The notes beneath the pieces are model-generated. The model saw only the letters and a list, made by a program, of their open reading frames with translations, was not told the origin of the DNA and ran no database searches. The position numbers were made by a program, and so were the translations under genes. DNA of 64,000 nucleotides, taken from Streptomyces griseosporeus. Its GTDB lineage: Bacteria > Actinomycetota > Actinomycetes > Streptomycetales > Streptomycetaceae. Where the stretch lies: positions 744,001-808,000 of the forward strand of contig NZ_BNBR01000001.1 of NCBI RefSeq assembly GCF_014656055.1. Direction: 5' to 3'. Positions 35,471 to 43,498 of the stretch are shown piece after piece; the first letter of the stretch is position 1; each line of letters begins with the position of its first letter.

Positions 35471-36916
35471 TCAGACCCGTACCTCGCGGTCCGCGGTGCG
35501 CTGGATGCGGGCGCCCTGGCGCAGCAGCTCCTCCTGGACGGCCTCGGCGGGGACCTCGCGCGGGGTCGTGCCCCGCCGTACGGCGAGCGCGGCGCAGGCG
35601 CCGGCGGCCTGCCCGGTGGCCATCGCGATGGGCATGACGCGGTAGGAGGAGTGCGCCACGTGGGAGCCGGAGATGCAGCGCCCGGCGACCAGCAGCCGGT
35701 CGGTGTCCTTCGGCAGCAGGCAGCGCAGCGGGATGTCGTAGAAGCGGCCGCGCGGCACGCGTTTGAGGACGGTGCCGGAGCCGCGCGGGTTGTGGATGTC
35801 GACCGGGTAGGCGCCGTGCGCGACGACGTCCGGGAAGGAGCGGGCGCCGAGGATGTCGTGGCCGGTGAGGTGGTAGTCGCCGAGGATGCGGCGGGTCTCG
35901 CGGACGCCGATCTGGGTGCCGCTCTGCACGGTGTACGCCTCCTCGAAGCCGGGGACGCGGGTGCGCAGGAAGCGGTCGATCTGCTCCAGCTGGCGGCGGG
36001 CGGCGACCTCGGCGCGGGTGAGGTCCCACACGTCGATGCCGAGGGCGCCCGTGACGCGGGTGCTGTTGACGCTGAGTTCGTGCGGGTGGGGGGTGCCGAA
36101 GAAGAGGATGTCCTCGCGGGACAGGCGCAGGTCGCCGTCCTTGGTGGCCTGCTCGACGAGGTCCCACAGGCCGTGCACGCCGCGCCACTGGTCCGGGTGG
36201 TCGTGGACGTAGTCGGCGAACCGCTCGGGGTGGAAGTCGGCGATGCGGAACATCAGCGTCATCGGCTGCACGCGGCCGTCCTCGGGGCGTCCGACCTCGT
36301 ACGGCGCTCCGGCGGCGACCGCGATGTCGCCGTCCCCGGTGCCGTCGACGACGACGTCCGCGTCGATCACGACCGGGCCGGACTTGGTCTCGAAGACGAC
36401 CCGCCAGCCGTCGTCGAGGGGCAGCGCGGAGGAGGCGAAGGCGTGCAGCAGCAGCCGGACGCCCGCCTCGTCGAGCAGGTCGAGGAGGACGAGTTTGAAG
36501 ATCTCCGGGTCGAACGGGACGGTGTAGCCGGTGTCCAGGGAGGGCGGGATGCAGCCGCCGCGCGCGGTGAGACGGTCCAGGAGCCGCCACAGGAAACCCG
36601 CGACGACCGGCTCGCCCTCGCCGTGGTCGGAGGGCAGCAGCCGGTTGTCCTGGCCGTCGCTGTCGAAGACGGCCTGTTTCTGTTCGTTGTGGAAGGACAT
36701 CAGCGGCATCACCAGGGCGGCGGTGGCGTTGCCGCCGAGGAAGCCGTAGCGCTCCACCAGGACGGTGTCGGCGCCGGCGTCGGCCGCCGCGTGCGCCGCG
36801 GCGGTGCCGGCCGGGCCGCCGCCGACGACGAGGACGTGGGTGCGGCCGCCGTGCCGGGCGGCGCGTGGCGGCAGCGTGACGGTGCGGGGCTGTCCGGGCG
36901 GTTGCAGGATCGGCAT
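35471..36916 (-). CDS. FAD-dependent oxidoreductase
   Basis: The 481-aa protein has the N-terminal dinucleotide motif VLVVGGGPAGTAAAHAAADAG followed by VLVERYGFLGGNATAALV, an FAD_oxidored pattern (PF12831-like). DADVVVDGTGDGDIAVAAGAPYEV and a C-terminal ATGQAAGACAALAV close the FAD-binding site. The substrate is unknown. Related proteins act on cofactors or sugars. The polysaccharide pyruvyl transferase gene lies upstream on the same strand with a 97-bp gap, so co-transcription is possible. Confidence 0.88.
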   Translation of the reverse strand: MPILQPPGQPRTVTLPPRAARHGGRTHVLVVGGGPAGTAAAHAAADAGADTVLVERYGFLGGNATAALVMPLMSFHNEQKQAVFDSDGQDNRLLPSDHGEGEPVVAGFLWRLLDRLTARGGCIPPSLDTGYTVPFDPEIFKLVLLDLLDEAGVRLLLHAFASSALPLDDGWRVVFETKSGPVVIDADVVVDGTGDGDIAVAAGAPYEVGRPEDGRVQPMTLMFRIADFHPERFADYVHDHPDQWRGVHGLWDLVEQATKDGDLRLSREDILFFGTPHPHELSVNSTRVTGALGIDVWDLTRAEVAARRQLEQIDRFLRTRVPGFEEAYTVQSGTQIGVRETRRILGDYHLTGHDILGARSFPDVVAHGAYPVDIHNPRGSGTVLKRVPRGRFYDIPLRCLLPKDTDRLLVAGRCISGSHVAHSSYRVMPIAMATGQAAGACAALAVRRGTTPREVPAEAVQEELLRQGARIQRTADREVRV

Positions 36917-37013
36917 CGCTTCTCCCCGTCTCGGCCGTGCGGCCGGTCGGCTGGTCGCGGCCCGCGTCCGGGCCGGTCGCCTCGGTCCGGGTGCTGCCCC
37001 GGATCCGCCCGGG

Positions 37014-38258
37014 TCACGCCCCGGCGCTGCCCTCGCGCGCGCCGAGTGCGTCCCCGAACAGGTGCAGGCCTCCTTGTACGGCGGTGAGGTCGCCGCGTTG
37101 CGCCTCCAGGGCGTCGAGGACGACGCCGCAGCGCACGCAGGTCTCGCGGGAGCGTTCGCGCAGCTGGCGGATGCGGTCGTTCAGGAGGTCGCGGCGCTGC
37201 GGGAACTCGTCCCAGAGCCGGTCCACCTCCGCCAGCAGCAGCCCGGCCTGCTCGCGTGCCACGCCGACCAGCGCGGGCGCGCCGATCCGGCGGGCGAAGT
37301 CGAACACCTTGCCGGAGTAGGGCAGCGGCAGCACGGGCAGCCCGGACAGCGCGGCGAAGATCAGGAAGTGCAGGCGCATGCCGACGACCAGGTCCAGGTG
37401 GTTCATGAACCCGAGGATCTGGCCCGGGCTGTAGGCGTTGTGCAGGATGCGGCCCTTGTCGGGGGCGGTCATCCGGGACAGGACGCCGTGGGCGTGGCGT
37501 ACGTCGTGGCGTTCCATCGGGACGAAGACGACGTGCGCGTCCAGTCGCCGGACGAGGAAGTCGGCGACGTCGGCGAGGAGGGCGTGGTAGTCGCCCTCGT
37601 CGAGTTTCTCCGCGGCCCGGCCGGGTTCGCGCACGCTCATGCCGACGAGCCGGACGTCCGTGGGAAGGCCTTCGTTGCGGAGCATGTCCTCGGTGAACGG
37701 CTCGGGCGGCAGCAGCAGCGCGGGATCGGCGGTGACGGTGAGGTCGCGTTCGATGCCGACCTCCTCCAGGACCAGCCGGGACTCCTCGTCGCGGACGACG
37801 ATGTCGTCCATCGCGGGCAGTACGGCGCGGACGGCCTCCCGGTCCTCGGCGTCGCGCAGCGGGCCGGCGCCGACGGCGTAGGCGAAGGTGCGCACCCCGC
37901 GGACCTGGGCGGCGCGGACGAGGCGCAGGTAGCGGCGGGCCTCGGTGTCGTAGAGGATGCCGCCGCCGCCCAGCACCAGCAGGTCCAGTCCGCCGAGCGC
38001 GTCGAGGACCGGCCGCTGCGGGACGTTCTCCCAGTCGACGACCTCGTCGGCCTCGGGCTGGTGGGCGCGGGTGTGCGCGGCGTCGCGGCTGAAGACGACG
38101 AGCCGGGCGCGCGGCCGGTGGCTGCGCAGGCAGCTCAGGACGGAGGTGAGGATCGCCTCGTCGCCGATGTTGAACCCGCCGTAGGAGCCGAGCAGGCCGA
38201 TCCGCAGGTCCGGGGGCAGCCCGGTGGGGGCGAGCGGCGGGGGCTGTGAGGGTGTCAT
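37014..38258 (-). CDS. Polysaccharide pyruvyl transferase family protein
   Basis: The 414-aa protein starts around LRIGLLGSYGGFNIGDEAILTSVL. It contains LLVLGGGGILYD and VVVRDEESRLVLEEVG-like text and has the two Rossmann-like halves of CsaB/WcaK enzymes. Such enzymes add a ketal-pyruvate to cell-surface polysaccharide. The ATG at 38258 has AGGAG 6 nt upstream and is preferred over the long upstream extension. No glycosyltransferases lie next to it, so its glycan is unknown. Confidence 0.87.
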   Translation of the reverse strand: MTPSQPPPLAPTGLPPDLRIGLLGSYGGFNIGDEAILTSVLSCLRSHRPRARLVVFSRDAAHTRAHQPEADEVVDWENVPQRPVLDALGGLDLLVLGGGGILYDTEARRYLRLVRAAQVRGVRTFAYAVGAGPLRDAEDREAVRAVLPAMDDIVVRDEESRLVLEEVGIERDLTVTADPALLLPPEPFTEDMLRNEGLPTDVRLVGMSVREPGRAAEKLDEGDYHALLADVADFLVRRLDAHVVFVPMERHDVRHAHGVLSRMTAPDKGRILHNAYSPGQILGFMNHLDLVVGMRLHFLIFAALSGLPVLPLPYSGKVFDFARRIGAPALVGVAREQAGLLLAEVDRLWDEFPQRRDLLNDRIRQLRERSRETCVRCGVVLDALEAQRGDLTAVQGGLHLFGDALGAREGSAGA

Positions 38259-38484
38259 CCGGGACTCCTGTTCGTGCGGCCGTGGGGCGGCTGTCTCGGA
38301 CGCTGGTGCGGAACGCGTCGGCGGTACGGGGTGGGGCCGGGCCCGGGTTGCCCGCGCGTGCGGGAGGGAAACCCCGGGCAGGTCCGGCGTCCCTCCCAGT
38401 GTGTGGCCGGGCGGCCGCCGGGGCACTCGGGCGGTGCCGCGGACCCCGGGTGCGGGGCGTGGGCCTGCGAAGGGAGCACTTCTC

Positions 38485-38997
38485 ATGACGGAGCGGGAAT
38501 CCCGCCACGACGACGAGCGTGACCGTTACGCCGACCGGGGTGAGGCCCCCCTCGCGGGCTATGCCGCGCTGGCCGGCGCGTACGCCACGGGTGCCACTGT
38601 GTTCACCGCGGCGGCGCGGCGGCGCGGGGTGCGGGTGCCCGACCGGGTGCCGCCGTGGGACGTGGCCCTGCTGGGCGTGGCGACGTTCAAGGCGTCCCGG
38701 CTGCTGACCAGGGACAAGGTGACCAGTTTCCTGAGGGCGCCGTTCACCCGCCGGCAGGAGGAGGGGCCAGGCAGTGAGGTGATGGACGCCCCTCGCGGCC
38801 GCGGGGTGCGCCGCGCGGTGGGCGAGCTGATCTCCTGCCCGTTCTGCACGGCTGCCTGGGTGGCCGGTGCGCTGGTCTGCTCCTACGTGGCCGTGCCGCG
38901 GGCGACGCGCCTGGTGTGCGCGGGCCTGGGCGCGGTGACGGTCGCGGACGGCCTGCAGTACGCGTGGAGCACGACGCAGGAGGCCGGGGAGGGCTGA
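38485..38997 (+). CDS. DUF1360 membrane protein
   Basis: The 170-aa protein has a charged N-terminus. Its core is VALLGVATFKASRLLTRDKVTSFLRAPF, then ELISCPFCTAAWVAGALVCSYV with a CPFC motif, then a C-terminal hydrophobic helix. This is the DUF1360 pattern (YjfA-type spore or envelope proteins in Bacillus). It is divergent from the pyruvyl transferase gene. The role is unknown. Confidence 0.88.
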   Translation: MTERESRHDDERDRYADRGEAPLAGYAALAGAYATGATVFTAAARRRGVRVPDRVPPWDVALLGVATFKASRLLTRDKVTSFLRAPFTRRQEEGPGSEVMDAPRGRGVRRAVGELISCPFCTAAWVAGALVCSYVAVPRATRLVCAGLGAVTVADGLQYAWSTTQEAGEG

Positions 38998-39016
38998 GGT
39001 CAGTCGGGACCGGCAA

Positions 39017-39027
39017 CGAAAGTTTCG
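39017..39027. promoter_or_regulatory. CGAAAGTTTCG operator-like palindrome, distal copy
   Basis: CGAAA-G-TTTCG is a perfect inverted repeat 142 bp before the GDSL esterase start. Elements of the form CGAAA-N-TTTCG occur upstream of Streptomyces xylan-related genes and bind LacI-type repressors. A second copy lies at 39140. Confidence 0.7.
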
Positions 39028-39139
39028 CTCCGCCCATTTCGATGGTGACGTCGCATCAACGTCCATACGCCCTCTTGACCATAGCGATGCCGTAGCCCTA
39101 GGTTCCGTCCGGCGCCGCGCATTCGTGCGGTCGGCCTGA

Positions 39140-39150
39140 CGAAACTTTCG
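39140..39150. promoter_or_regulatory. CGAAACTTTCG operator-like palindrome, proximal copy
   Basis: CGAAA-C-TTTCG ends 18 bp before the ATG of the secreted esterase. It is the same motif as at 39017 with centres 123 bp apart, a spacing that would allow DNA looping by a tetrameric LacI-type protein. Confidence 0.75.
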
Positions 39151-39168
39151 GGCGGGGGTATCTCCTTC

Positions 39169-40497
39169 ATGAAGCGAGCAACATCGCTGGCCGGTCTCAC
39201 CGTCACGACGGCCGTTGCGGTCGCCTGCGCCGTGGTCCCCGCGACCCTGGTCGCGACGCGCGGCGAGCCGTCCCGGGCGCCCGGGCTCTCCGCTCCGGCG
39301 GCCGCGAGCGCGCACTGGGTGCACACCTGGTCGGCCATGCCCCAGCTGACCGAGCCGGGCAACATGCCCCCCGCCCCGTTCACCGGCACCGACCGCGTCC
39401 TCGACCACACGACCCTGCGCCAGACGGTCCACCTGTCGCTCGGCGGCGAGCGGATACGGCTGCGGTTCTCCAACGCGTTCGGCGGTACGAGCCTGCCGAT
39501 CACCGGCGTGTCCGTGGCGCTGCCGGCCGGCGGGCGGGCCGGGGTCAGCGCGGTGGTCCCGGGCAGCAGCCGCACGGTGACCTTCGGCGGGCAGCCCGGC
39601 ATCGAGATCCCCAAGGGCGCGCAGGCGGTCAGCGACCCGCTCGACCTCGACGTCCCGCCGGGAAGCAACCTGACCGTGACGCTCTACCTGGAGCGGGGCC
39701 AGGCCTCCACGGACATCACCTCGCACCCGGGGTCGCGCACGACGTCGTACCTGGTCGACGGGAACCACCTCGACGACCAGGAGCTGACCGGCGCCACCCC
39801 GGTCGACCACTGGTACTTCCTCAGCGGCGTCGAGACGCTGGCCCGGCGGCCCGCCTCCGCCACCGTCCTGCTCGGCGACTCGCTGACCGACGGCCGCGGC
39901 TCCACCACCAACGGCAACGACCGCTGGCCGGACCAGCTGCTGACCCGCCTCCAGGCCGACCGCGGCACGGCCGGCGTCGCCCTCGTCAACGAGGCGGCAG
40001 GCGGCAACCGCGTCCTGCGCGACGGACTCGGCCCCAACGTCCTCGCCCGGCTGGACCGCGACGTCCTCGCCACCAGCGGCGTCGACCGGCTCCTCGTCTT
40101 CGAGGGCGTCAACGACATCGGCACCGCGGAGGCGACCCCGGCGGCCATGCGGCAGATCACCGCCGAACTCGTCGGCGCCTACCGGCAGATCGTCGCCCGC
40201 GCCCACGCCCAGGGCATCCGCGTCTACGGGGCCACCCTCACGCCGCTGACCGGCCACGCCTACGACGACCCGGACGGCCTGCGCGAGTCCGCCCGCCAGG
40301 CCGTCAACCGGTGGATCCGCACCAGCGGGACCTTCGACGCGGTCGTCGACTTCGACGCGACCGTCCGCGACCCGCAGGACCCGCGCCGGCTCCTGCCCGC
40401 CTACGACACCGGCGACCACCTCCACCTCAACCCGGCCGGCTACCGCGCCCTGGCCCAGGCCGTACCGCTCGGCCTGTTCCGGGGGCAGCCGCGGTAA
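39169..40497 (+). CDS. Secreted SGNH/GDSL-family esterase
   Basis: The 442-aa protein has an N-terminal signal peptide (MKRATSLAGLTVTTAVAVAC, cleavage likely after AASA). The four SGNH blocks are all present: block I GDSLTDG (Ser), block II GGNR, block III GVNDIG (Asn) and block V DHLHLN (His). A beta-rich N-terminal domain of about 170 residues precedes the catalytic part. Two CGAAASTTTCG palindromes lie in its promoter, suggesting carbohydrate repression, so it may act on acetylated polysaccharide. Confidence 0.93.
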   Translation: MKRATSLAGLTVTTAVAVACAVVPATLVATRGEPSRAPGLSAPAAASAHWVHTWSAMPQLTEPGNMPPAPFTGTDRVLDHTTLRQTVHLSLGGERIRLRFSNAFGGTSLPITGVSVALPAGGRAGVSAVVPGSSRTVTFGGQPGIEIPKGAQAVSDPLDLDVPPGSNLTVTLYLERGQASTDITSHPGSRTTSYLVDGNHLDDQELTGATPVDHWYFLSGVETLARRPASATVLLGDSLTDGRGSTTNGNDRWPDQLLTRLQADRGTAGVALVNEAAGGNRVLRDGLGPNVLARLDRDVLATSGVDRLLVFEGVNDIGTAEATPAAMRQITAELVGAYRQIVARAHAQGIRVYGATLTPLTGHAYDDPDGLRESARQAVNRWIRTSGTFDAVVDFDATVRDPQDPRRLLPAYDTGDHLHLNPAGYRALAQAVPLGLFRGQPR

Positions 40498-40502
40498 GAG
40501 GC

Positions 40503-40997
40503 TCAACGCACCGTCAGCAGCAGCTGCGGCGACAGCTCCTTGAGCATGGTGTTCGTCCAGCGGATCTGCCGCAGTGTCCGCGGGTGGCAGACGGAGGCCA
40601 GTTCGAGGAGCCGTTCGTCGCGGGCCGCCTGGGCGGCCTGCGCGAGCATCTCCCAGTGCAGCGAGTTGCGGGTGGCGGCCAGGTGCAGCTCCCGCAGGTC
40701 GTGCAGCAGGAGCAGCCCCGCCTCGGGGCGGCGGCCCAGCGCCTCGGCGGCCTTCTCGCGCAGCGCCGCCAGCGCCCCGGGCGTCGGGTTGTCCGCGGGG
40801 CCGCCGAGGTCGAGGCCGTAGGCGCGGCCCGCCTCGGCGAGGCGCCGGGTGTGCTCGCGGGACCAGCGGGCCACATCGGTGGCGACGTGGTGGAACTCGT
40901 GGTCGGCGCGGTGGCGTTCGGCCGCGGCCAGCAGATCGTGCTCCAGGTCGCGCTCCCCCCGGTGCAGTTCCTTCAGGGTCGTGGTGATCCCGGTCAT
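40503..40997 (-). CDS. Helical protein coupled to the molybdopterin oxidoreductase
   Basis: The 164-aa all-helical protein is rich in Glu, His and Leu (LKELHRGERDLEHDLLAAAERH, FHHVATDVARWSREH, LLHDLRELHLAATRNSLHWEML). The spacing of Glu and His residues recalls ferritin-like four-helix bundles, but I cannot prove a metal site. It starts in a 4-bp ATGA overlap with the end of the oxidoreductase gene, so it is co-translated and may form part of that enzyme or its maturation system. Confidence 0.65.
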   Translation of the reverse strand: MTGITTTLKELHRGERDLEHDLLAAAERHRADHEFHHVATDVARWSREHTRRLAEAGRAYGLDLGGPADNPTPGALAALREKAAEALGRRPEAGLLLLHDLRELHLAATRNSLHWEMLAQAAQAARDERLLELASVCHPRTLRQIRWTNTMLKELSPQLLLTVR

Positions 40998-43384
40998 GTA
41001 CGGCTCCCGGCGGGCGTCGTGGACTGGCTGCGCGGTGTGCTCTCGCGGCGTGCGATCAGGGTGACGCGGGCCGCGCAGGTCTTGAACAGGGGCTGTTTGG
41101 AGACCGGGTCCCAGTCGGTGATGGTGGCCTCGTTGGCGGCCCGGCCGGCGCCGTCGTCGGCGGGCCTGTGTCCGGCGGGGGTGTCCCAGTAGCCGTAGTG
41201 GAAGGGCAGGAACACCGTCCCGTCGCGCATCGCGGTGGTCCGCAGCCGGGCCCGCACCGCGCCGCGCGGGGTGCGCACCTCGATCAGGTCGCCGTCCGAA
41301 AGGCCCTGGCGTGCGGCCTCCTCCGGGGACAACTCGGCCCACACATCGGGCGCGGCGGCGTTCAGCTCGGGCACCCGGCCGGTCTTGGTGCGGGTGTGGA
41401 AGTGGTACACGGTACGGCCGGTGATCAGCAGCAGCGGATGCTCCGGCGAGGTGTCCTCGTGCGGCGGCAGGTACTCGGCCGCCTTCAGCACGGCCTTGCC
41501 GTCCGGGTTGAGGGAGCGGTACTCCACGGGCTCCACACCCGCCCCGGTCACCATGTCCTTGCCGTAGCTCTCGCAGGTGTCGGGGTGGGCGTACGCGATG
41601 CCGTCGGTGTACAGCCGGGGCGTGCCCTCGGGGCGGTCGGGGGTGCACGGCCACTGGATGCCGCCCTCGCGCAGCCGCTCGTAGGTGATGCCGGTGTAGT
41701 CGCAGGGCCGGCCGGCGCTGCACTTCTGCCAGGCCTCGAACGCCGACTTGGGGTCGTGCCAGCGGATCAGCGGGCCGTCGTCCTGGTCGCGGAAGTCCAT
41801 GCGGGCCGCGTAGTCCAGGAAGATGTCCAGGTCGGGGCGGGCCTCGCCGGGTGGTTCGACGGCCTTCTCGATCAGGTGCACGGTGCGGTCGGCGTTGGTG
41901 AGGACGCCCGTCTTCTCGCCCCAGGCCGCGGCGGGCAGGACGACGTCGGCGAGCTGCGCGGTCTCGGTGAGGAACAGGTCCTGCACCACCACGAACAGCC
42001 GCTCCTGCGCGAGGACCGACCGGATGCGGGCCAGCTCGGGCAGGGACACGGCCGGGTTGGTGCCGCTGATCCACAGCATGCGGATGCTGCCCTGCTCGGC
42101 GTAGCGGAAGATCTGCATCGCGTGGGTGGGCGGCGCGTAGTGCGGGATCCGCTCGGGCGGCACGTTCCACAGCCGGGCCAGCTCCTCGACGTGCGTGTCG
42201 TTCTGCCAGTTGCGGAAGCCGGGCAGGTCGCCGTCGGCGCCGCACTCGCGGGTGTTCTCGGCGCTGGGCTGGCCGTTCATCTGGAGCAGCCCGCAGCCGG
42301 GGCGGCCCAGCATGCCGCGGATCAGGTGCAGGTTGTTGACCTGGACGGCGGCGGCGGTGGCCTGGTGGGACTGGTAGACGCCCTGCAGGACCGTCGACAG
42401 CAGCCGCTCGGCGCCGCCGAGGAGTTCCCCGGCCCGCTCGATGGCCGCGGCCGGCACGTCACAGATGGCGGCGGCCCAGCGCGGGGTGCACGACTCGACC
42501 GCGGCGGCCAGTTCCTCGAAGCCGACGGTGTTCCGCTCGATGTAGTCCCGGTCGATGCGGCCGCCGCGGATGACCTCGTGCAGCAGCGCGTTGAGCAGGG
42601 CCACGTTGGTGCCGGGACGGGGCGCGAGGTGGACCTCGGCGCGCCGGGCCACCGGCGTGACGCGCGGGTCGACGCACAGCAGCCGCGGCGGGTTCGGGCC
42701 GGCCAGCCGGTCCAGGACCCGCGCCCACAGCACGGTCTGCGTCTCGGCCATGTTGTGGCCGAACAGGGCGATGGTGTCGGCGTGGTCGATGTCCTCGTAG
42801 GAGCCGGGCTGTCCGTCGCAGCCGAAGGTCTCCTTCAGCGCCTCGGCGGCGGTGGCGGTGCACAGGCGGGTGTTGCCGTCGAGGTGGTGGGTGCCGATGC
42901 CGGCCCGGGCCAGCACGGCCAGCGTGTAGTACTCCTCCAGCAGGAGCTGACCCGTGGTGTAGAAGCCGAAGGCGCCCGGCCCGGACTCGTCGAGGAGCTG
43001 CCGGGAGCGGTCGACGATCCGCCCCATGGCGGTGTCCCAGTCGCACTCCCGCAGCCGGCCGTCCTCGCGGATCATCGGCCGGGTGAGCCGGTCCTGGGAG
43101 GCGTTCGCCTGCCAGCCGTACAGGTCCTTGGGGCCGAGCCGTCCCCGGTTGACACGGTCCCCGGCGCGCCCCCGCACGCCGACGATACGTCCCTGCCGTA
43201 CGGCGATGTCCATGGCGTCGCCGTTGGAGTGCAGCACGGAGGCGGCGGGCACCCAGCGCTCCACCTGGTCCTCGGTGACGCCGGGGGCGAGATGCAGGTC
43301 GGTGCGGGCCGGCCACGGCGTGCCGGGTGCGTAAGGGGTACGGGCGCCCCAGGGGTCCTGGACGCGGTCGGGCGTCTCGGCCAC
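40994..43384 (-). CDS. Molybdopterin oxidoreductase lacking N-terminal Fe-S cysteines
   Basis: The 796-aa protein follows the NasA/FdhF-like fold: RLGPKDLYGWQANASQDRLTRPMI, GFYTTGQLLLEEYYTLAVLARAGIGTHHLDGN, RLCTATAA (likely Mo-binding Cys), LFGHNMAETQ, and a C-terminal DLIEVRTPRGAVRARL barrel. Homologues begin with a CxxC-x(3)-C set for a [4Fe-4S] cluster. Here that stretch reads S49-V-L-H52-S-N-G-D56, with no cysteine, so the cluster is absent. Twin-arginine signals are also absent, so it is cytoplasmic. It overlaps the helical protein gene by 4 bp. Confidence 0.87.
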   Translation of the reverse strand: MAETPDRVQDPWGARTPYAPGTPWPARTDLHLAPGVTEDQVERWVPAASVLHSNGDAMDIAVRQGRIVGVRGRAGDRVNRGRLGPKDLYGWQANASQDRLTRPMIREDGRLRECDWDTAMGRIVDRSRQLLDESGPGAFGFYTTGQLLLEEYYTLAVLARAGIGTHHLDGNTRLCTATAAEALKETFGCDGQPGSYEDIDHADTIALFGHNMAETQTVLWARVLDRLAGPNPPRLLCVDPRVTPVARRAEVHLAPRPGTNVALLNALLHEVIRGGRIDRDYIERNTVGFEELAAAVESCTPRWAAAICDVPAAAIERAGELLGGAERLLSTVLQGVYQSHQATAAAVQVNNLHLIRGMLGRPGCGLLQMNGQPSAENTRECGADGDLPGFRNWQNDTHVEELARLWNVPPERIPHYAPPTHAMQIFRYAEQGSIRMLWISGTNPAVSLPELARIRSVLAQERLFVVVQDLFLTETAQLADVVLPAAAWGEKTGVLTNADRTVHLIEKAVEPPGEARPDLDIFLDYAARMDFRDQDDGPLIRWHDPKSAFEAWQKCSAGRPCDYTGITYERLREGGIQWPCTPDRPEGTPRLYTDGIAYAHPDTCESYGKDMVTGAGVEPVEYRSLNPDGKAVLKAAEYLPPHEDTSPEHPLLLITGRTVYHFHTRTKTGRVPELNAAAPDVWAELSPEEAARQGLSDGDLIEVRTPRGAVRARLRTTAMRDGTVFLPFHYGYWDTPAGHRPADDGAGRAANEATITDWDPVSKQPLFKTCAARVTLIARRESTPRSQSTTPAGSRT

Positions 43385-43498
43385 GGTGTCACCTCCGCCG
43401 GGCGGGTCGGTCGATGGCCCGCCGGGTACCCCGCGGACGGCAACCCTTGCACGGCCTCACCCGGGCGGCCCACGCGGTCACCGCCCATCGCGCCGCCG

